From Ilex aquifolium (Eukaryota; Streptophyta; Magnoliopsida; Aquifoliales; Aquifoliaceae): a stretch of 64,000 nt of DNA. This document shows positions 40,301 through 55,300 of this stretch, one piece after another; position 1 is the first letter of the stretch; each line of letters starts with the position of its first letter. Both the position numbers and the translations under genes were made by a program. Location: contig OX637406.1 of assembly GCA_951799425.1 (NCBI GenBank), positions 28,390,390 to 28,454,389 of the forward strand, in the 5' to 3' direction. Below the pieces are notes generated by a model that was not told the origin of the DNA, did no database searches, and worked only from the letters and a program-made list of their open reading frames with translations.

Positions 40301-43300
40301 GAACACTCAAAATTAGAAATGGGGTTATTCTTTTTTTATCCTTCTAAAAAATTATCTTTTGTGGACCATTTTTATTCTGAGAAATAGGTTGATTTTGAGG
40401 AGAGTTTGCTGCCTATTAAAATTGTAGGAGATAATTCTAAATTTTCTATGAAAAGTTGCCTTTTTAGAATTGACTTTATTTCAACAATCCCTGTGTTTTA
40501 GTGGGACAATAGTTATCCTAATATTACAATTACAATTTTGCATTTGATTCTGACTTATCTTAGGTTTGTGAATATGCTGCATCATCAAAAGAAGAATGGG
40601 AAGAACAATGCAAGCTGTGGCCAACTTCATATCATCCACCTACCTAGTGAGTTGAACTTTGCCTCTTAATTATTTCTGAAGTTCCTCCTATTTTAGGGCT
40701 GCATTGTTGCCTAGATTATTGGTGTGTGGTATGGGTCAAGGATAAAATTTTTGTTTCTTTTCGTAGTTTTGGTTATCACGATAACATAAATGTATTGTAA
40801 ATAGGAAACTAGAGAAAAAAAATTGAAAATTTGTTACCGAATTATTTTGCAACATTGTCAGTAACATGTTGAAATATCTCAAAACACCTCGAAATAGAGG
40901 AATTTTGATATTCTATCTTTTATTTGCTTCGATTCCCATGGAAATAGTTCTAGCCGAGATAGGGAAGGTCGGATTGTGAATCTCCAACAATTGCTTGAGT
41001 GCCCGCATGCTTGGTTGAGTATGCCTGACACTACTTGAACTTCAAGCAAGCTAGAGGCAATCATGAGCTACTAGAATGTTCAGAAACGAACCAATACATT
41101 TGCTCGAGTGCAAAGAGAGTGCCAAGTGAGCGTCGACTATTGGAATTCTTCTAAAACCAATCTAAATAACCTTGGTTAAGCCTCCAAAGGCTTTTTTTTT
41201 AATGGTCCATTATTAAGCTTTTAATTGCACTTTAAGAAAACGTTTTGATTATTATGTGGTGAGGTTAAGTACAAATCACATAAATTAAATTGGAATAAAA
41301 TCTTAATCCAAATTAAGCTTGTGGTCAAATTTAGGTCTTTAAGTCAACTTACCATACCTAACTGGTGTGTGATTGCAATGGGTTGGGTTTGAAATCTTAG
41401 CCCATCTTCGTTTAATTCTTCAAGTAACTCACTGAATCTGGCTCAGTTATCTCAGTCTCCAAATCCCTTGGCTTAGACCTAGGTGGACTTGACTCATGTG
41501 ACTTACAGAATTCAGCCAATTGCAGATGTAACCTTTACAAGTTATAAATTCACTTTAAACATTTAATCAGCCTTGAAAAATCTAGTGCGTGACACAAACT
41601 GTTGGGCAATGAAGAAACAACATACTCAAAAACTAAGTTTAGCATAAATGAGCATGCTAAGATGGATGCGTGGTAAAACCTAGCGCCAATAGCATACAAA
41701 TTAAGAGAGAATTGATTTAGTTTGTTTGGACACACATATAGAATATCTATTATTACATCTGTGAGGAAGAGTGGTGTGATACCTATTAGTTGTATTGGTA
41801 GTGGTAGATTTATACCAAAATTAATTTTGAATGAGATAGTGAGATATTTTATCACAGTTGCGAAGTATGATTCATATACCCAACCTTAAATAATTGGGAT
41901 GAGACTGGGTTGAGGTAGGTGAATATACAAATTTACATGCTAGTTTTTAGTTGTAGCTCTACTTGGACATTTTCATTTTGTAGTTCTGCTGAGCATTTTT
42001 ATTTTTTTTAGTTGACAGATTTTTAGAGCATTATTTTTACTTAATAATTTCTGCCGGCCCCATATAGCCGTCTTAAATTTTATAACAACTTTGTTATGGT
42101 CAGTTCAGGTTTTGGCATTAATGATGATGTAAATGGATGGAACTGATATGCTTTTTAATATTAAATGGCATTGGCAACTTTTCAGCTTCAGCAACAAACC
42201 TAGGAAGTGCAATGAGTAAAATCAAGAAGTCGTGATAATGAGGAAATTTTAGCTCCCAAATTGTGTTTTGAGGGCAAAATCTCAATCACTTATTGGTTAT
42301 GCTCTGAACTCAAGGGTGAATAGAGTGAATCTCTCTGATAGATGGAGCTGGTGCACTTTTTAGACAGCCCTAAGGTTTAATTTTAGTGAATTATAAAATG
42401 CTTATGTAGCACGAAATCAATTGTCCATACCCTTTCGTTACAACTAACTTTTGTTTGTTTCTTTCTCACATTTTGGGTAAGCTTGGTATGCTAATGCTTG
42501 TAAAGATCTGTGGCATTGAATCACAGAGTTGACTTGTATTGGATGCAGTCATACTATATATTATATTGTTTGAGTTCTTGGAATGGTTTCACTGTTTTTT
42601 TATGATGTTGACAAAAATGTGTGGCGAGGTTATTTCAGTTTGGACTGCTCCCGACTTGATTCTCAGTTGATATACAATTCAATAATTTGGACTATCCCTG
42701 GCTTGATTTGCAATTGATCTTTCTTATTGTTTTGTCCACATTCACAGCAATATCGACGGCATTACTGGATTTAATGAAGAGGATGCTCAATTAGTTTTCA
42801 CCTTCATGAAATTTGCAATTGATTTAGCTAAATCTGGGGATGATCAGGTAAACATCTTTTCACTTTATAGGAGTGAAAAATAGTTAAATCACTGTTTTTA
42901 CCTGTCTAATTTTCTTACCATTGGCATTGTGGGGATATTACGTGAGGGAATTCCACATCGGAAGGAAAACTAAGTGAAATGGTCTTACTATACTATGGAT
43001 CGTCTCACTGGCTGGTGTTGATTGATGTCTTATGCCAAGCCAACTTCAAACAACTTTTTTTTGGGATTCAACTTTGGAAGAACTAAGCTAGGCCTCCAAT
43101 GTGCATGACCAATATTACCTGAATCGTGGGTCGTTTTGGTACGTGGTACGGGTACGGGTACGGGTACATGGTACGACAATTCTTAGGTACGCGGTACGAT
43201 GGAGGTAGGTTTAATTGGTATAATATTTTGGGTCGCAATTTGTTTTGGAACTCTTATATAGATCGTTTTCACTACTATACAACATTATATATTATAAAAC

Positions 43301-46300
43301 ATTCATAAACACTAAGTTAGTTACCATTTATTTTATAATTATGCTTGATTTTATATTATCTAAAATAATATATAATTATAAATCTATATACATGTAGTCA
43401 ATTAATATGTATTTTATATTTGTGCTACATGTTCTGAAGCGAATTGAATTAGGGTTAGTATTACAATTTGGTGTCGTCCATTTTTGGTGATCCGGATCGT
43501 GAACCCACCTCGTTTGGGATCGATGTACCCATATCGTGGGTCGTTAAGGGTTTAGTGAATTGTGGTAACCATGTGCATGACGTTTACTTTTTGTTGACTT
43601 TTTCCCTCCCTGGAAGTCATATCAGTCAACATCATTCTGGTTCACCTCATTGTCATGGTATGTTGGATCTCTGCTGGTGTTGCTTTGATTGATTCACGAA
43701 GTTTTACACAGTGAGTAGTTTGTTTGAAACAAGACAGCTTTGTTAAGGTGGATTGGGAAGAAGTGCTTTCTGTAATGCCTTCTGAGGCCAGTTTGAATCT
43801 GAAGTCCACCTTTCACGTGGGGAGATTAATGAAACCCCCACATCTGGTACGAAAAGCTGTACGAGTTTCTTTTTTTTGTAGCTAGTTTTTTTCTTGTTTT
43901 GTGGTAGATTGCCATCTCAAAAACTCAAAATTCATATTTTGAGTTCCTTTATTTCCTTCTACAATGCTATCTGAGCAAGACTCGTAGAGCAAATCAAAAC
44001 AGGCTTGGTCAACTGAAAGCTTCTCTGGAATTTTTCGATTACAGTAATCATGGGCCTTCGTTGTTCTTTTCTGGATGAGATTTGTAAGAGGTCTTGGTGA
44101 GATTTGACGTTCTTCCCTATTGTCATGTCATTTCTTGTCTTCTCTGCCCTCTTCTTTATTCAATTTCCATGATTGCTGTATGCAGTCAATGGTCAATAGC
44201 CAAAACCAGTTCTTGAATCACTCTGTTTTAATTCCTGGGATCTGAACACTTTGATCGTAAAATCTGACCATAGTTGTTCACCTTTGAGCCTGTTAAGTTT
44301 AGAAGATTAACACAATATTAGAGAGAAACAGAGAGAGGTTAAAAACTTAACCTAGCTCTCATACATCACTTGTATTTATAGTTAACTCACAATAATAAGA
44401 ATTACACATACATCCTCTTACTATTAACAATTTACACATACTACCCTAATATTCTTAACACTCCCCCTCAAGCTGGACTATATATATCATATAATCCAAG
44501 CTTGGAACAAATCCCTGTAAGACATGTACGACTCAATGCTTTGGTAAACATATCTGCAAGCTGATCTTCAGATTTCACAAATGGAGTTGTAATTTCCCCA
44601 GCTATTATCTTGTCCCGAATAAAGTGACAATCAACCTCAATATGTTTGGTTCTCTCGTGAAACACCGGATTGGCAGCAATATGGATAGCTGCCTGGTTGT
44701 CACAGAACAACTGTAAAGGAAGTTGAACTGGAAACCCAATTTCCTGGAGAAAGTGTAGTAGCCAAGTCAACTCACTCGTCGTGTGCGCCATTGCCCTATA
44801 CTCAGCCTCAGCACTGGATCTTGCTACCACAGTTTGTTTCTTACTTTTCCATGAGACAACGTTACCTCCTAAGAAGGTACAATATCCAGTGGTTGATCTC
44901 CGATCAGAAGGAGAGCCAGCCCAATCAGCATCTGAGAAACCTTCCACTCTAAGATGTCCATTGGCTCGATATAACAATCCAAGTCCAGGAGCACGTTTGA
45001 GATATCGCAGAATACGAGTAACTGCCTCCCAATGTGGTACTCTAGGACACCCCATGAACTGACTTACTATACTGACTGCATAAGAAATATCCGGTCGAGT
45101 AATAGTGAGATAATTAAGCTTCCCAACCAATCTGCGATACCGACCCGGATTCTCAAACAGTGCACCATCATCCATCAATAGTTTCTGATTCGGATCCATA
45201 GGAACATCAATAGGCCTGCCACCCAGCAAACCTGCTTCCTCTAACATGTCAAGCACATATTTCCTCTGGGATAAACAAATACCTTGTTTAGATCGAGCCA
45301 CTTCAATACCCAAGAAATACCTGAGTTTTCCCAAATCCTTAGTGTGAAATCGATCCTGCAAGAATACTTTTAACTTGGCAATCCTCTCAGAATCATTTCC
45401 AGTAATCACAATATCATCTACATAGACTACCAATAGCACATATCCAGCATCTGTCTGTCTATGAAACACAGAATGATTTGTCTGACATCGAAGAAGACCA
45501 AACTCCAAAACTGCATCTGAAAACTTACCAAACCATGCCCTCGGTGACTGCTTCAAACCATACAAAGATTTCTTTAACCGACATACATTCTTTCTATACT
45601 CCCCCTGAGCAGTAAACCCAGGTGGCTGCTCCATGTATACTTCTTCAACCAAGTCACCATGTAAGAAGGCATTCTTGACGTCTAACTGAAACAAGGGCCA
45701 ATCAAGATTAGCAGCCAAAGAAATCAAGATACGAACAGAGGAAATTTTAGCAACAGGAGAGAAAGTCTCCTCATAATCAACACCATAAGTCTGAGTAAAG
45801 CCCTTTGCAACAAGCCGGGCTTTGAGACGCTCCACAGAACCATCCGGATGAAACTTAACAGTATACACCCAACGACAACCAACAGTTCGTTTACCAGGAG
45901 GTAAAGGAACGAGATCCCACGTCCCATTATGATGTAAGGCATCCATCTCATCCTCCATAGCTGTCCTCCAACCCGGATCAGATAATGCATCCTGTAAACG
46001 CTTAGGAATAGATATAGTAGATAATTGAGAGGTAAAACAAGAGAAGACAGGAGATAAGGCATCATATGAAACAAAATGAGCAATGGGATGATTAGTAACA
46101 CACGAACGAGTACCTTTTCGAAGAGCAATAGGTAGAGAGTCTAAATTACCTGATGGACCAGGATCAGCAGACGGCAAGGAAGACGGTACGGGCACCTCAG
46201 TCGATGGGCGAGGACGGCGAGAGTAAACACGGAGAGGTAAAGTAGATGGCAACACAGTGGGCAGCGGAATATCTGAAGTACATGGTGGTACAGGAGATGA

Positions 46301-49300
46301 CCCAAAGTCCAGATCCAAAGGCTGAGAAGGTGCTGAAAAATATGGAACAGATTCCTCAAACGTGACATCGGCACTAGTAAAGTATCGTCGCAGAGAAGGA
46401 CTGTAGCAACGATACCCCTTCTGTGTGCGGGAATAACCAAGAAATACACATTTGGTAGCTCGAGGGTCAAGTTTATCAAACCCAGGACCCAAATTGTGAA
46501 CATAACAGACACAGCCAAAAACCTTAGGTGGTAAGGAAAATAAAGGCTTATTAGGAAAAAGAACAGAATATGGACTTTGCCCATTTAACACAGAGGATGG
46601 CATACGGTTAATAAGATGACAAGCAGTAAGAACAGCATCACTCCAAAAATACCGGGGAATATTCATCTGGAATAACAAGGCACGGGTGACTTCCAACAAA
46701 TGACGGTTTTTGCGTTCAGCAACACCGTTCTGTGGAGATGTGTAAGCACAAGAAGTGTGATGAATAATACCAGCTTTACTAAGATAAGCTGAAAAAGGAT
46801 CAGATTCATATTCCCGAGCATTATCAGAACGTAAAATACGTATACGACAACCATACTGAGTTTTGATTTCCTTACGAAATGTTTCAAATATAGAGAATAA
46901 TTCAGACCGAGCTTTCATCAAAAACAACCAAGTCACACGAGAATAATCATTCACAAATGACACAAAATAAGGATATTTATTAGATGAAATATTCTTTATT
47001 GGACCCCATACATCAGAATGGACCAACTCAAATGGACTAGACACACGATTATTGACTCTAGACTGAAATGACACACGGTGATGCTTACTAAGTTGACAAG
47101 CTTCACAAGACAAAGACGACACACAACGAAGACCAGGAACTTGACGCTTCAGATTCTGGAGAGAGGGATATCCAAGACGACAATGCCACTGAAAGGGGGA
47201 CAACGAGGTCTGTAGAGCCCGAGTAGGTGAGTCAAAATTAAAGTAATATAAGCCACCAGCTTCATGCCCCGTACCAATCTTCCTCTTCGTCTTGAGATCC
47301 TGAAAGACACAATAGGAAGGATAAAAGGTTACAGAACAATTAAGAGACCGAGTAATCTTGCTAATGGAAAGTAAACTAAACGGAAATTGAGGGACAAATA
47401 AGACAGAAGATAGGGACATATCAGTACTCAAGTGAGTAGTCCCCGAACCTGAAACTTTAGAACAAGTACCATTAGCAAGAGTAACACTACGAGTGGAAGT
47501 AGCAGACTGATAAGTAGAAAAAACATCAGACGCACCAGTCATGTGGTCAGAAGCGCCAGAGTCTATGATCCAGGGACTGCGAGTGGAGGACAATAAACAA
47601 GTGGGAGCAATACCTGACTGGGCAAAAGTAGCAGTGGAGGGAGATGGAACAGCCTGTTGCTGGGATAAAAACTGGGCATACTCCTCTCGACCCAGTGTAA
47701 TAGTAACCGACCCAGTATCTGGTGGAGCTGACCGAGCTATAGAAGCAACAACTGAGGTGTCATCCTGATAGGAAGCCTGATGAGCAGCACCAGAAGGTTT
47801 TCCATGTAAATCCCAACAAAAATCAACAGTGTGCCCTCCACGGCCACAATGAGTACAGGAACGAGGTCCACTACGGCCCCCACGACCACCCGTACGACCT
47901 CCTGTACGTCCTCGACTACCACGACCACCACGACCACCTCGATGACCATCACTGTGGCTACTAGGAACAACAAGAGCTGAGCGATCAGTGGGGGTACCAT
48001 GATGGTTGCCTGAAGCAGACAACGTAGCACGCTGTACACGAGAGAACACCTCAAGTAGTGAGGGAAGACCAGAGCCACCCAAAATCTGAGAACGAATAGC
48101 CTCATATTCGGGTTTCAACCCTACTAGAAACCTAACAACACTCATGTCCTCATGTTGCTTCTTCCAAACTGCTGCATCAGTAGTAAACGGATGATAGGTC
48201 TTCATCTCCTCACAGACTCCCCGAATCTGAGAGTAATAATCCTCAACACTTAGAGTATTTTGTTCCAGCCGGAAGTACTCCTGACACACCTCATAAGCTC
48301 GGGTAAAATTACCCGTACCAGAATACATAGTAGCCAAGTGATCCCATACCTCCTTGGCAGTGTCAAGATAGAGCAAAGTAGAACAAATACTAGGCTCAAT
48401 ACTATTCAATAGTAAAGAAATGATTTGCGCATCCTCTTGTTCCCACTGATCATACCCAGGAGTATCTTCCTTGGGTTTTGGGTCCACTAGATACTTCTTA
48501 AATCCTTTGCCCCGAAGAAAGACTTGAGCGGATCGAGACCATAAAGTATAATTGGTCCCATTGAGTGTAACAGAGGTCAGAGGACCATTAATAATAGTCG
48601 GAGTAGAAGTAGGTGGCACAAATGGAGTAAGGGACCCACTATCTTGCTTAGGATCCATTATAGTTCAAGAAATAGCAACTAAAAAGCTGCTGGACCGCTG
48701 AACCGGAGGAAAGGGAGCTGTTGGACCGCTGAACCGGGCTGGAGAACCGTCCAGAAGCACTGAACCGGACCGGCTGGGGCTTCTGGACCACTGAACCGGA
48801 CCTCTGAAGCACTGAACCGGACCTTTGAAGCTGCTGGACCGCTGAACCGGTCTGGAAAATAGGGCTGGACCGCTGAACCGGTCTGGAAAACAGGGCTGGA
48901 ACACTGAACCGGACCGGCTAGGGTTTCTGGATCACTGAACCGGACCGCTGAACCTTCTGGACCGCTGAACCGGTCTGGAAAACCGGATTAGAACACTAAA
49001 CCGGACCGGCTGGAGGTCCTGAACCGGACCGCTGAACTGAACCGAAAATAGTTACGGTTCGGGCTTGACCCGATCTGATCTAGACCCGATCTGATCCAGT
49101 TGGTCTTCGTCTTCTTCAATTAGGGTTCCAGGGGAGCCTCTTCGACGGCGCTACACCACCACAGCACAACCACACCACCACAGCACACCACCACTACACA
49201 CGATCACCACAGTCGATCGTGACTGCACCTCGACAACCACACCACCACAGCACGATCGTGACTGTAACTCTATTCTCCGACTACGCGTCGACCTCCTGTA

Positions 49301-52300
49301 CGTCCTCGCTACACCACAACGACCACACCACCACAGTCACAACAACTGTATCACCACCACCACTGTAGCAGGGACTGCGAAGAAGAAGAACAATAGCACC
49401 ACCACCACTGTAGCACACACCACCACCACTGTAGCAATCGGCAAACAGCAATCGACAACCACCACCACACCAGTACCACAACAGTACCACCACCACCACG
49501 ATGCTTCGACAAACACTACCACAACAGTAGCAATCGACAAACACCACCAAGAACAACAATTAAATATATAATTATTCAGAATATATATTTATGATCGTAA
49601 TGCTCTGATACCATGTTAAGTTTAGAAGATTAACACAATATTAGAGAGAAACAGAGAGAGGTTAAAAACTTAACCTAGCTCTCATACATCACTTGTATTT
49701 ATAGTTAACTCACAATAATAAGAATTACACATACATCCTCTTACTATTAACAATTTACACATACTACCCTAATATTCTTAACAGAGCCCATGAAACATTG
49801 GCTTTCTGTAATGTCCATTAATTCTAGCAAGCCATTCTCATTTCTTTCATAACTAGATATGCTTTAAGAGTCAACTGATTCAACCATTATTCTCTCACTA
49901 GGCATCAACTTTTATTATCAATCATAAGTGCTTAATATCAAGGCCCTGGGCCACTGTTATTTGACCATAGGCAGCCTTTTCCATCCAAGGCTCCATCTTG
50001 GATTCCGTCTTTTTGGTTCTCCCTTTGATGGGTTCGCTGTTGTCAGAGCTCCTCGTGCAGTTGAGATATAGGCAGATCTAGATAAACTTGTCTCTTTTGG
50101 CATCTGAAACTGGATCACTTAAGGAAAATGAATATGCATATTAATGGAGGCTATTTTAGTTGCCTCTTTTGTCGGAAATTTTTAAGATATGATCAATTGG
50201 CTTGAAAGGGTTAAGTACGAATTAATTACCTTTGAGTGTTTTGGCCAAGTCACACATTTCTCCATATACTTTGGAAACCTACACATAACCTCTGTCGTTT
50301 TGGACTGAATTGATATTTTATTCTACCTGACCAGAATTTAACCACACGGGCCTGTAAAGTGTTGGGGGAGGAGGCTGAGGAAATTATTTCTTATCAAAAT
50401 TTGAACTTTTAATGACCAAAATGCTCCTTTGCATACCTTCTCACACATGCATCCATATATTTACACACACACACATACACACACACACACGCACGTGTGA
50501 AAACTCCCTTTTACGCAAAAAAAAAAAAAGAAAAGAAAAGAAAAAAGTTATATATGTGTGGTCTGTGCGTGCAAAAAGGTGTGTGGGAAGTGTCTATTTT
50601 AGCATGTGTGACTGAGGAGGTGAGGAGACCCAGATTGTTGGTCTGTGTGTGTGCGAGCGTGATAATAAGGGTAAGACCCAGATCATGGGACCATATTTGT
50701 GCGGGATGTGTGTGTACATGAGAAGAAAGAGAGACCGAAATTGTGATTATGTGTTTCATTGAAGAACCAGTGCATTAGTGTGTGTGTGTGTGGTAGAAAA
50801 AGGGGAAGAAAAGGAAGAAGAACTGGTGCATCTGTGTGTGTGTGGTGAAACAAGGGCAAGATGTGGAAGAATAGAAGAAGGATGAGGGGTAGAACAGTCA
50901 TTTTGATTTTCATCAACAAAGTTAGACTTTCACTTAGGTTCAAGCAAACCATGTTGTGCCTTTTGGTGGAGCAGCCTGAAACCTACCAGTAAATCAAGTT
51001 GCGCCTTCTAAGGAAAAGCCAACAAATCATTGCTCTCCTCACTGCCCAGCAACCCCATAATCAACTACCCCTCAGCCACCTCTTGGTGGGGTCATTGAGG
51101 AGGACTGTTGGAGTCATTCTAGCGAAAACACTCGTCACTGTCAAGCCTAGACAAAGTAAGAAGATGAGGCTCACAACAGAACTGGTGGAGAAAGGAGGCA
51201 CATCCCTCGACCTCCTCTTCCACAAAACCCTCTAAACCAATATTGAGAAAATCGCATCATGGAAGTCCAGGATGAACTGGGCAATATAAAGAATATTGTT
51301 AAGAGCCGAGCTCAAGATCACAGGTGTTGTATGTAGGTGTTGAAAGTAGAGGGAAGTAATGTATAACTAGGCCAAACCAAATTGAGGTAATCCATAGTTA
51401 ACCCCATTGTATTAATTGGTGGTTCCCGGTTGTTGTACCAAAGTCCTATGAAGGAGAAAGTTAGATTATGAAGAAGTGAGGGTTTGAAAAAATATATGGA
51501 AGAATGAGAGAAAAGGAGAATATTATGGGAAGAGAGTAGTGTGTTAGGATTACGCAGTTACATCCAAATTTGGGTAAATTACACTTTGACCCCCTCAACT
51601 ATGACCCTTTTTTGATTTTGTCCCTTGAACTATTGAATTTTTTACATTACCCCCTCAACTACTTCGATTATTTCACATTACCCCTATTGCAAATATTTGT
51701 TATCTTTTTGGATGGAAATTGCTAATGTATTGAGGTAAAGTGAAAAAAATTATATTTTTCGGCGGGCAAAATGAAATAACTTCTCATTAAATATGTAATA
51801 GATGTTAATAATTGGGACAATATGAAACTACTCACATAGTTGACGGTGCAGTGTCAAAAACCTGATAGTTAAGGGGGCAAAGTGATAAAATGATCATAGT
51901 TGAGGGGGTCCAAGTGTAATTTGCCCTTCCAATTTATATATACCCTTAAGCTAGAAATTAGGGCTGTCAAAATTCGACACGACACGATTAACCGACACGA
52001 ATCGACACGAATTAAACGGGTTTGGGTGAGATCTTAACGGGTTTGGGTGATAAACGGGTTGACACGCCAAACACGTTTAATAAACGGGTCGTGTTCGGGT
52101 GAGACCTGTCAAACCGTTTATCACACGTTTACCCGTTTAAATAAAATTAATATAATAATAAATTAATAATTATTTTAAAAAATTAGCAAGAAAAAAAGAA
52201 GTAAAAAAATCAATACAAAAAAAAGAAGTAAAATAGTAGTTCAAAGACAAATAAGAGGAGATGTGGAGCATTTCAAAGGCAAAGGCAAACCAATGCCTTT

Positions 52301-55300
52301 TGTTTTTGTCCCACATTGAAAAATGAGGGGAGATGGGGGAAGGTTGAGTTGCCTATAAAAGACAATGGCCTCTTTCAATTTTTTTTAAGCCTTCAAGTCT
52401 TATTTTTATGAGATTTGGCTAAAAATTCCTCTTTTTTGAGGTAAGTATTTTTGCAATAAAAAAAAGTGGAGTATTAAAATTTATTGATATAATTTTTTTA
52501 AAATTAAACGGGTTAAACGAGTCGTGTCGTGTTACCCGTTTATTAAACGGGTCGTGTTCGTGTTGAGATTTTTCACCCGTTTATTAAACGTGTCGTGTAC
52601 GGGTTTACATGTTTTTCACCCGTCACCCGTTTAACCCGACACGTAACCGTTTAACCCGACACGTTTGACACCCCTACTAGAAATACATCTTAACATAACA
52701 TAATATAACACTTTCCCTCAAGTTAGTGCATGAATATCTTCTATGCCTAACTTATAAACGATAGGATGAAAAAGCTTGCTACTAAGCCCCTAAACATTGG
52801 CTTGCTAGTTTTCTAATTTCACAAAGGGCATGCAAATCAAACCCATTGTTAAGCTTCTCTTTGATGAAGTGTTGATCAATTTCGACATTCATGTTGAATT
52901 GGATTATGTGCAATGTTGATAGTTGCCTCATTATCACAGTACAGTCTCATGGGTCCAACATCACGAATTTTGAGCTCATCTAGTAAAATTTGGAGCCACA
53001 TAAGCTCACAAACTCCATTTACCTTTGCTCTGTATTTAGCCTCTACACTTGACTTTGCTACCACTATTTGCTTTTTATTTCGTCATATGACAAAGTGGAT
53101 CTTCTGTCATCCACTGAACCTGTTCAGTCTGCATCAGTGAATGCTTCAGTTTCAAATGACCATTATTAGAGGAAAATATTTTTCCTTGGAGCTGACTTGA
53201 GATATATCAAAATATAATAATTAGTTTCAAGATGAGAGTTGAGGATCATGCATGAATTAACTTACAGTCCCCACTGCATAAGCAATATCCGATTGAGTAT
53301 GAGAGAGATATATCTCTTCACTAATCTTTGATACCTTTCTTTATTACATCATCTCCATCACCACTACCTAGTCTATGGTTGACTTCAATAAGAGAATCTG
53401 TAGGTCTACATTATAACATACTTATTTCTTTGAGTAGGTCATATTTTCTCTAGGAGATAAAAAATGTCTGTATTTGATCTAGCAACCTTAATCCCAAAAA
53501 AGTATCTCAATAGACCCAAGTCTTCGATTTCAAACTTCTTAGCCAACTAGGTTTTAGTTTGGTGATTTTATGCACATCATTCATAGTCATCACTATATCA
53601 TCCACATATAGGATGAGAACTTGTTATCTACCTATCTGATGAACATAGTATGATCAACATGACTCTATTTATATCGTAATTTCAACATAACTTTGAGGAA
53701 GATGTCAGAGCTCTAAGTGTTTGCTTTAACTCATAAAGTTACTTCTTCAACTCATAAAGTTACTTCTTCAACTTATACACATATCCTGCAGTTACTTGAG
53801 ATGAAAAATCAGGTGGAATCTTCATATATACCTCCTTCTCCAAGTCCCCATAGAGAAAGACATTCTTCACATCCAACTGCTACAGACTCCACCCTAAATT
53901 AGCTGCACAAAATAGAAGGGCACATATGTAGTTCATCTTTGCCATAGGGGCAAAGGTCTCCTAATAATCAATGGGATTGGTCTAAGTGAATCCCTTAGCA
54001 ACCAACCTTGCCCTGTATCTCTCAACTGTCCTGTTAACTTGTTGTTTGATAGTTAAAACCCATTTGCACCCAACTATCTTTGCTATAACACGAAGTGAAA
54101 CTAATTCTCATGTGTCATTCTTTTTCGGAGATTTCATTTCCTCTACCATAACTTCTCTCCATTTTGGATCGGTGAGAGCTTCCTTCTAACTCTGAAGAAT
54201 AGAACTAGAAGACAAGCAAGAAAACAAATGTATGATAAGATAGAGACAGAATTATAAGAAACAAAGTTGGAGATAGTGTGTTGAGTACAAGCTCGAACAC
54301 CCTTTCTAACTATAATAGGAAGCTTTCAGAGTACTAGGTGGATCATTGGTACCAATAATCTATTGCTCACTCTTCTTAGTATTCCATTGGTAAGGCAATT
54401 GAAGAAGAGACTCCAAATCTAGGAAGCACAAATATTTCTCACAGGGGTGCCGTGGTAGTGTCGGATACGTGTCCGACACGGACGCGGCTAGGATACGACC
54501 GGACATGTGTTCGACACGGCTAGAAGTGTTCTGAATAGTAAATTCAGTCGGACACGACCAGGACACAGCAAGGATACGTCTAGGACACAGTCAGGATATG
54601 TCTAGGATACGACCAAGACACGACCAATAATTTTTTTATTAAAAAAACTACTTTTAACTATTAAAAGGAGTGTGATTTTTATTTTTTTAATATATTTTTT
54701 GTTATGTAACTTATATACTATGAATGTTAATAGATGCAATGATATTTGATAAAAATGGTGGATATTTAATTTGATCTATTTCAATTTTAATCAAAAAAAA
54801 TAATATTTGCTAGATCTTATTATTAATATTGTTATAATATATGTTTTATTTTTACTATATAATAGATTTAAAAAATATATTATATTATTTTAATAGTCGT
54901 ATCCTTACTGTACCTGTGTCCCATATTTTTTAACTTTGTCGTATTCTCGTGTCCGTATCGTATCGGATACGACACCCCGTGTCTGTATCCGTGCTTCTTA
55001 TCTCCTAATATACCATATTTTCCTTTGTAGTAGGATCCTCCCTCTAAAGAGATGGTTTGGGAGAAGAAAATAAGGACTCAAACTCACGAAAGGTAACATC
55101 AATGCTAATTTACATTTTTTGAGACAATGGAATATGGCTCAAAGTCGCGGTATTGGTCATCGACTCGAAAAGTACTGATACACATTGGTCGTGGCGTCTC
55201 AGCACGGTATTAGCCGATAAGCTTAAAATGTTAGATAGGAAGTTCAAAAAATACTAAAAAAATTATGAAAAATATTTAAAAATGTAAACAACATCCATAG

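Larger units (their letters stand above)
37565..40563 (+). other. TAD3 intron 3 (3.0 kb)
   Basis: Donor GTGGGTCATC, acceptor ATCTTAG. It holds a repeat-like block (38285-39680) and a short possible LINE tail near 40150. The remainder is AT-rich. No gene is supported. Confidence 0.8.
44291..49783 (-). mobile_element. Ty1/copia element, looks whole and young
   Basis: LTRs of 170 bp each (44291-44460 and 49614-49783), opening TGTTAAG and closing CTTAACA, with target duplication GAGCC (44286-44290 and 49784-49788). On the minus strand the initiator-tRNA-Met primer site TGGTATCAGAGC adjoins the 5' LTR (49602-49613), and a purine tract (CTTGAGGGGGAG) adjoins the 3' LTR. One long frame encodes the full polyprotein. 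I see no difference between the LTRs; a single change would mean roughly 0.2-0.4 million years at common plant rates, so the insertion is recent. No break was noticed. The short LTR points to an Ale/Ivana-like lineage, which is tentative. It lies antisense inside TAD3 intron 5. Confidence 0.95.
51461..52710 (-). repeat. 3' LTR of old Copia fossil, split by two MITEs
   Basis: Without its two inserts this LTR is about 160 bp and aligns with 59162-59319. Shared words include TTAGATTATGAAGAAG, AAAAGGAGAATATTATG and AAGCTA followed by 'AATACATCT/AAACACATCT'. The inserts are 51572-51926 and 51959-52676. Confidence 0.8.

Noticed and set aside
48665-48904. 79-codon upstream frame in the Copia leader as a separate gene
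   Set aside because: It reads the CTGAACCGG repeat block; no homology or start context supports translation. Kept only as a remark in the leader entry.
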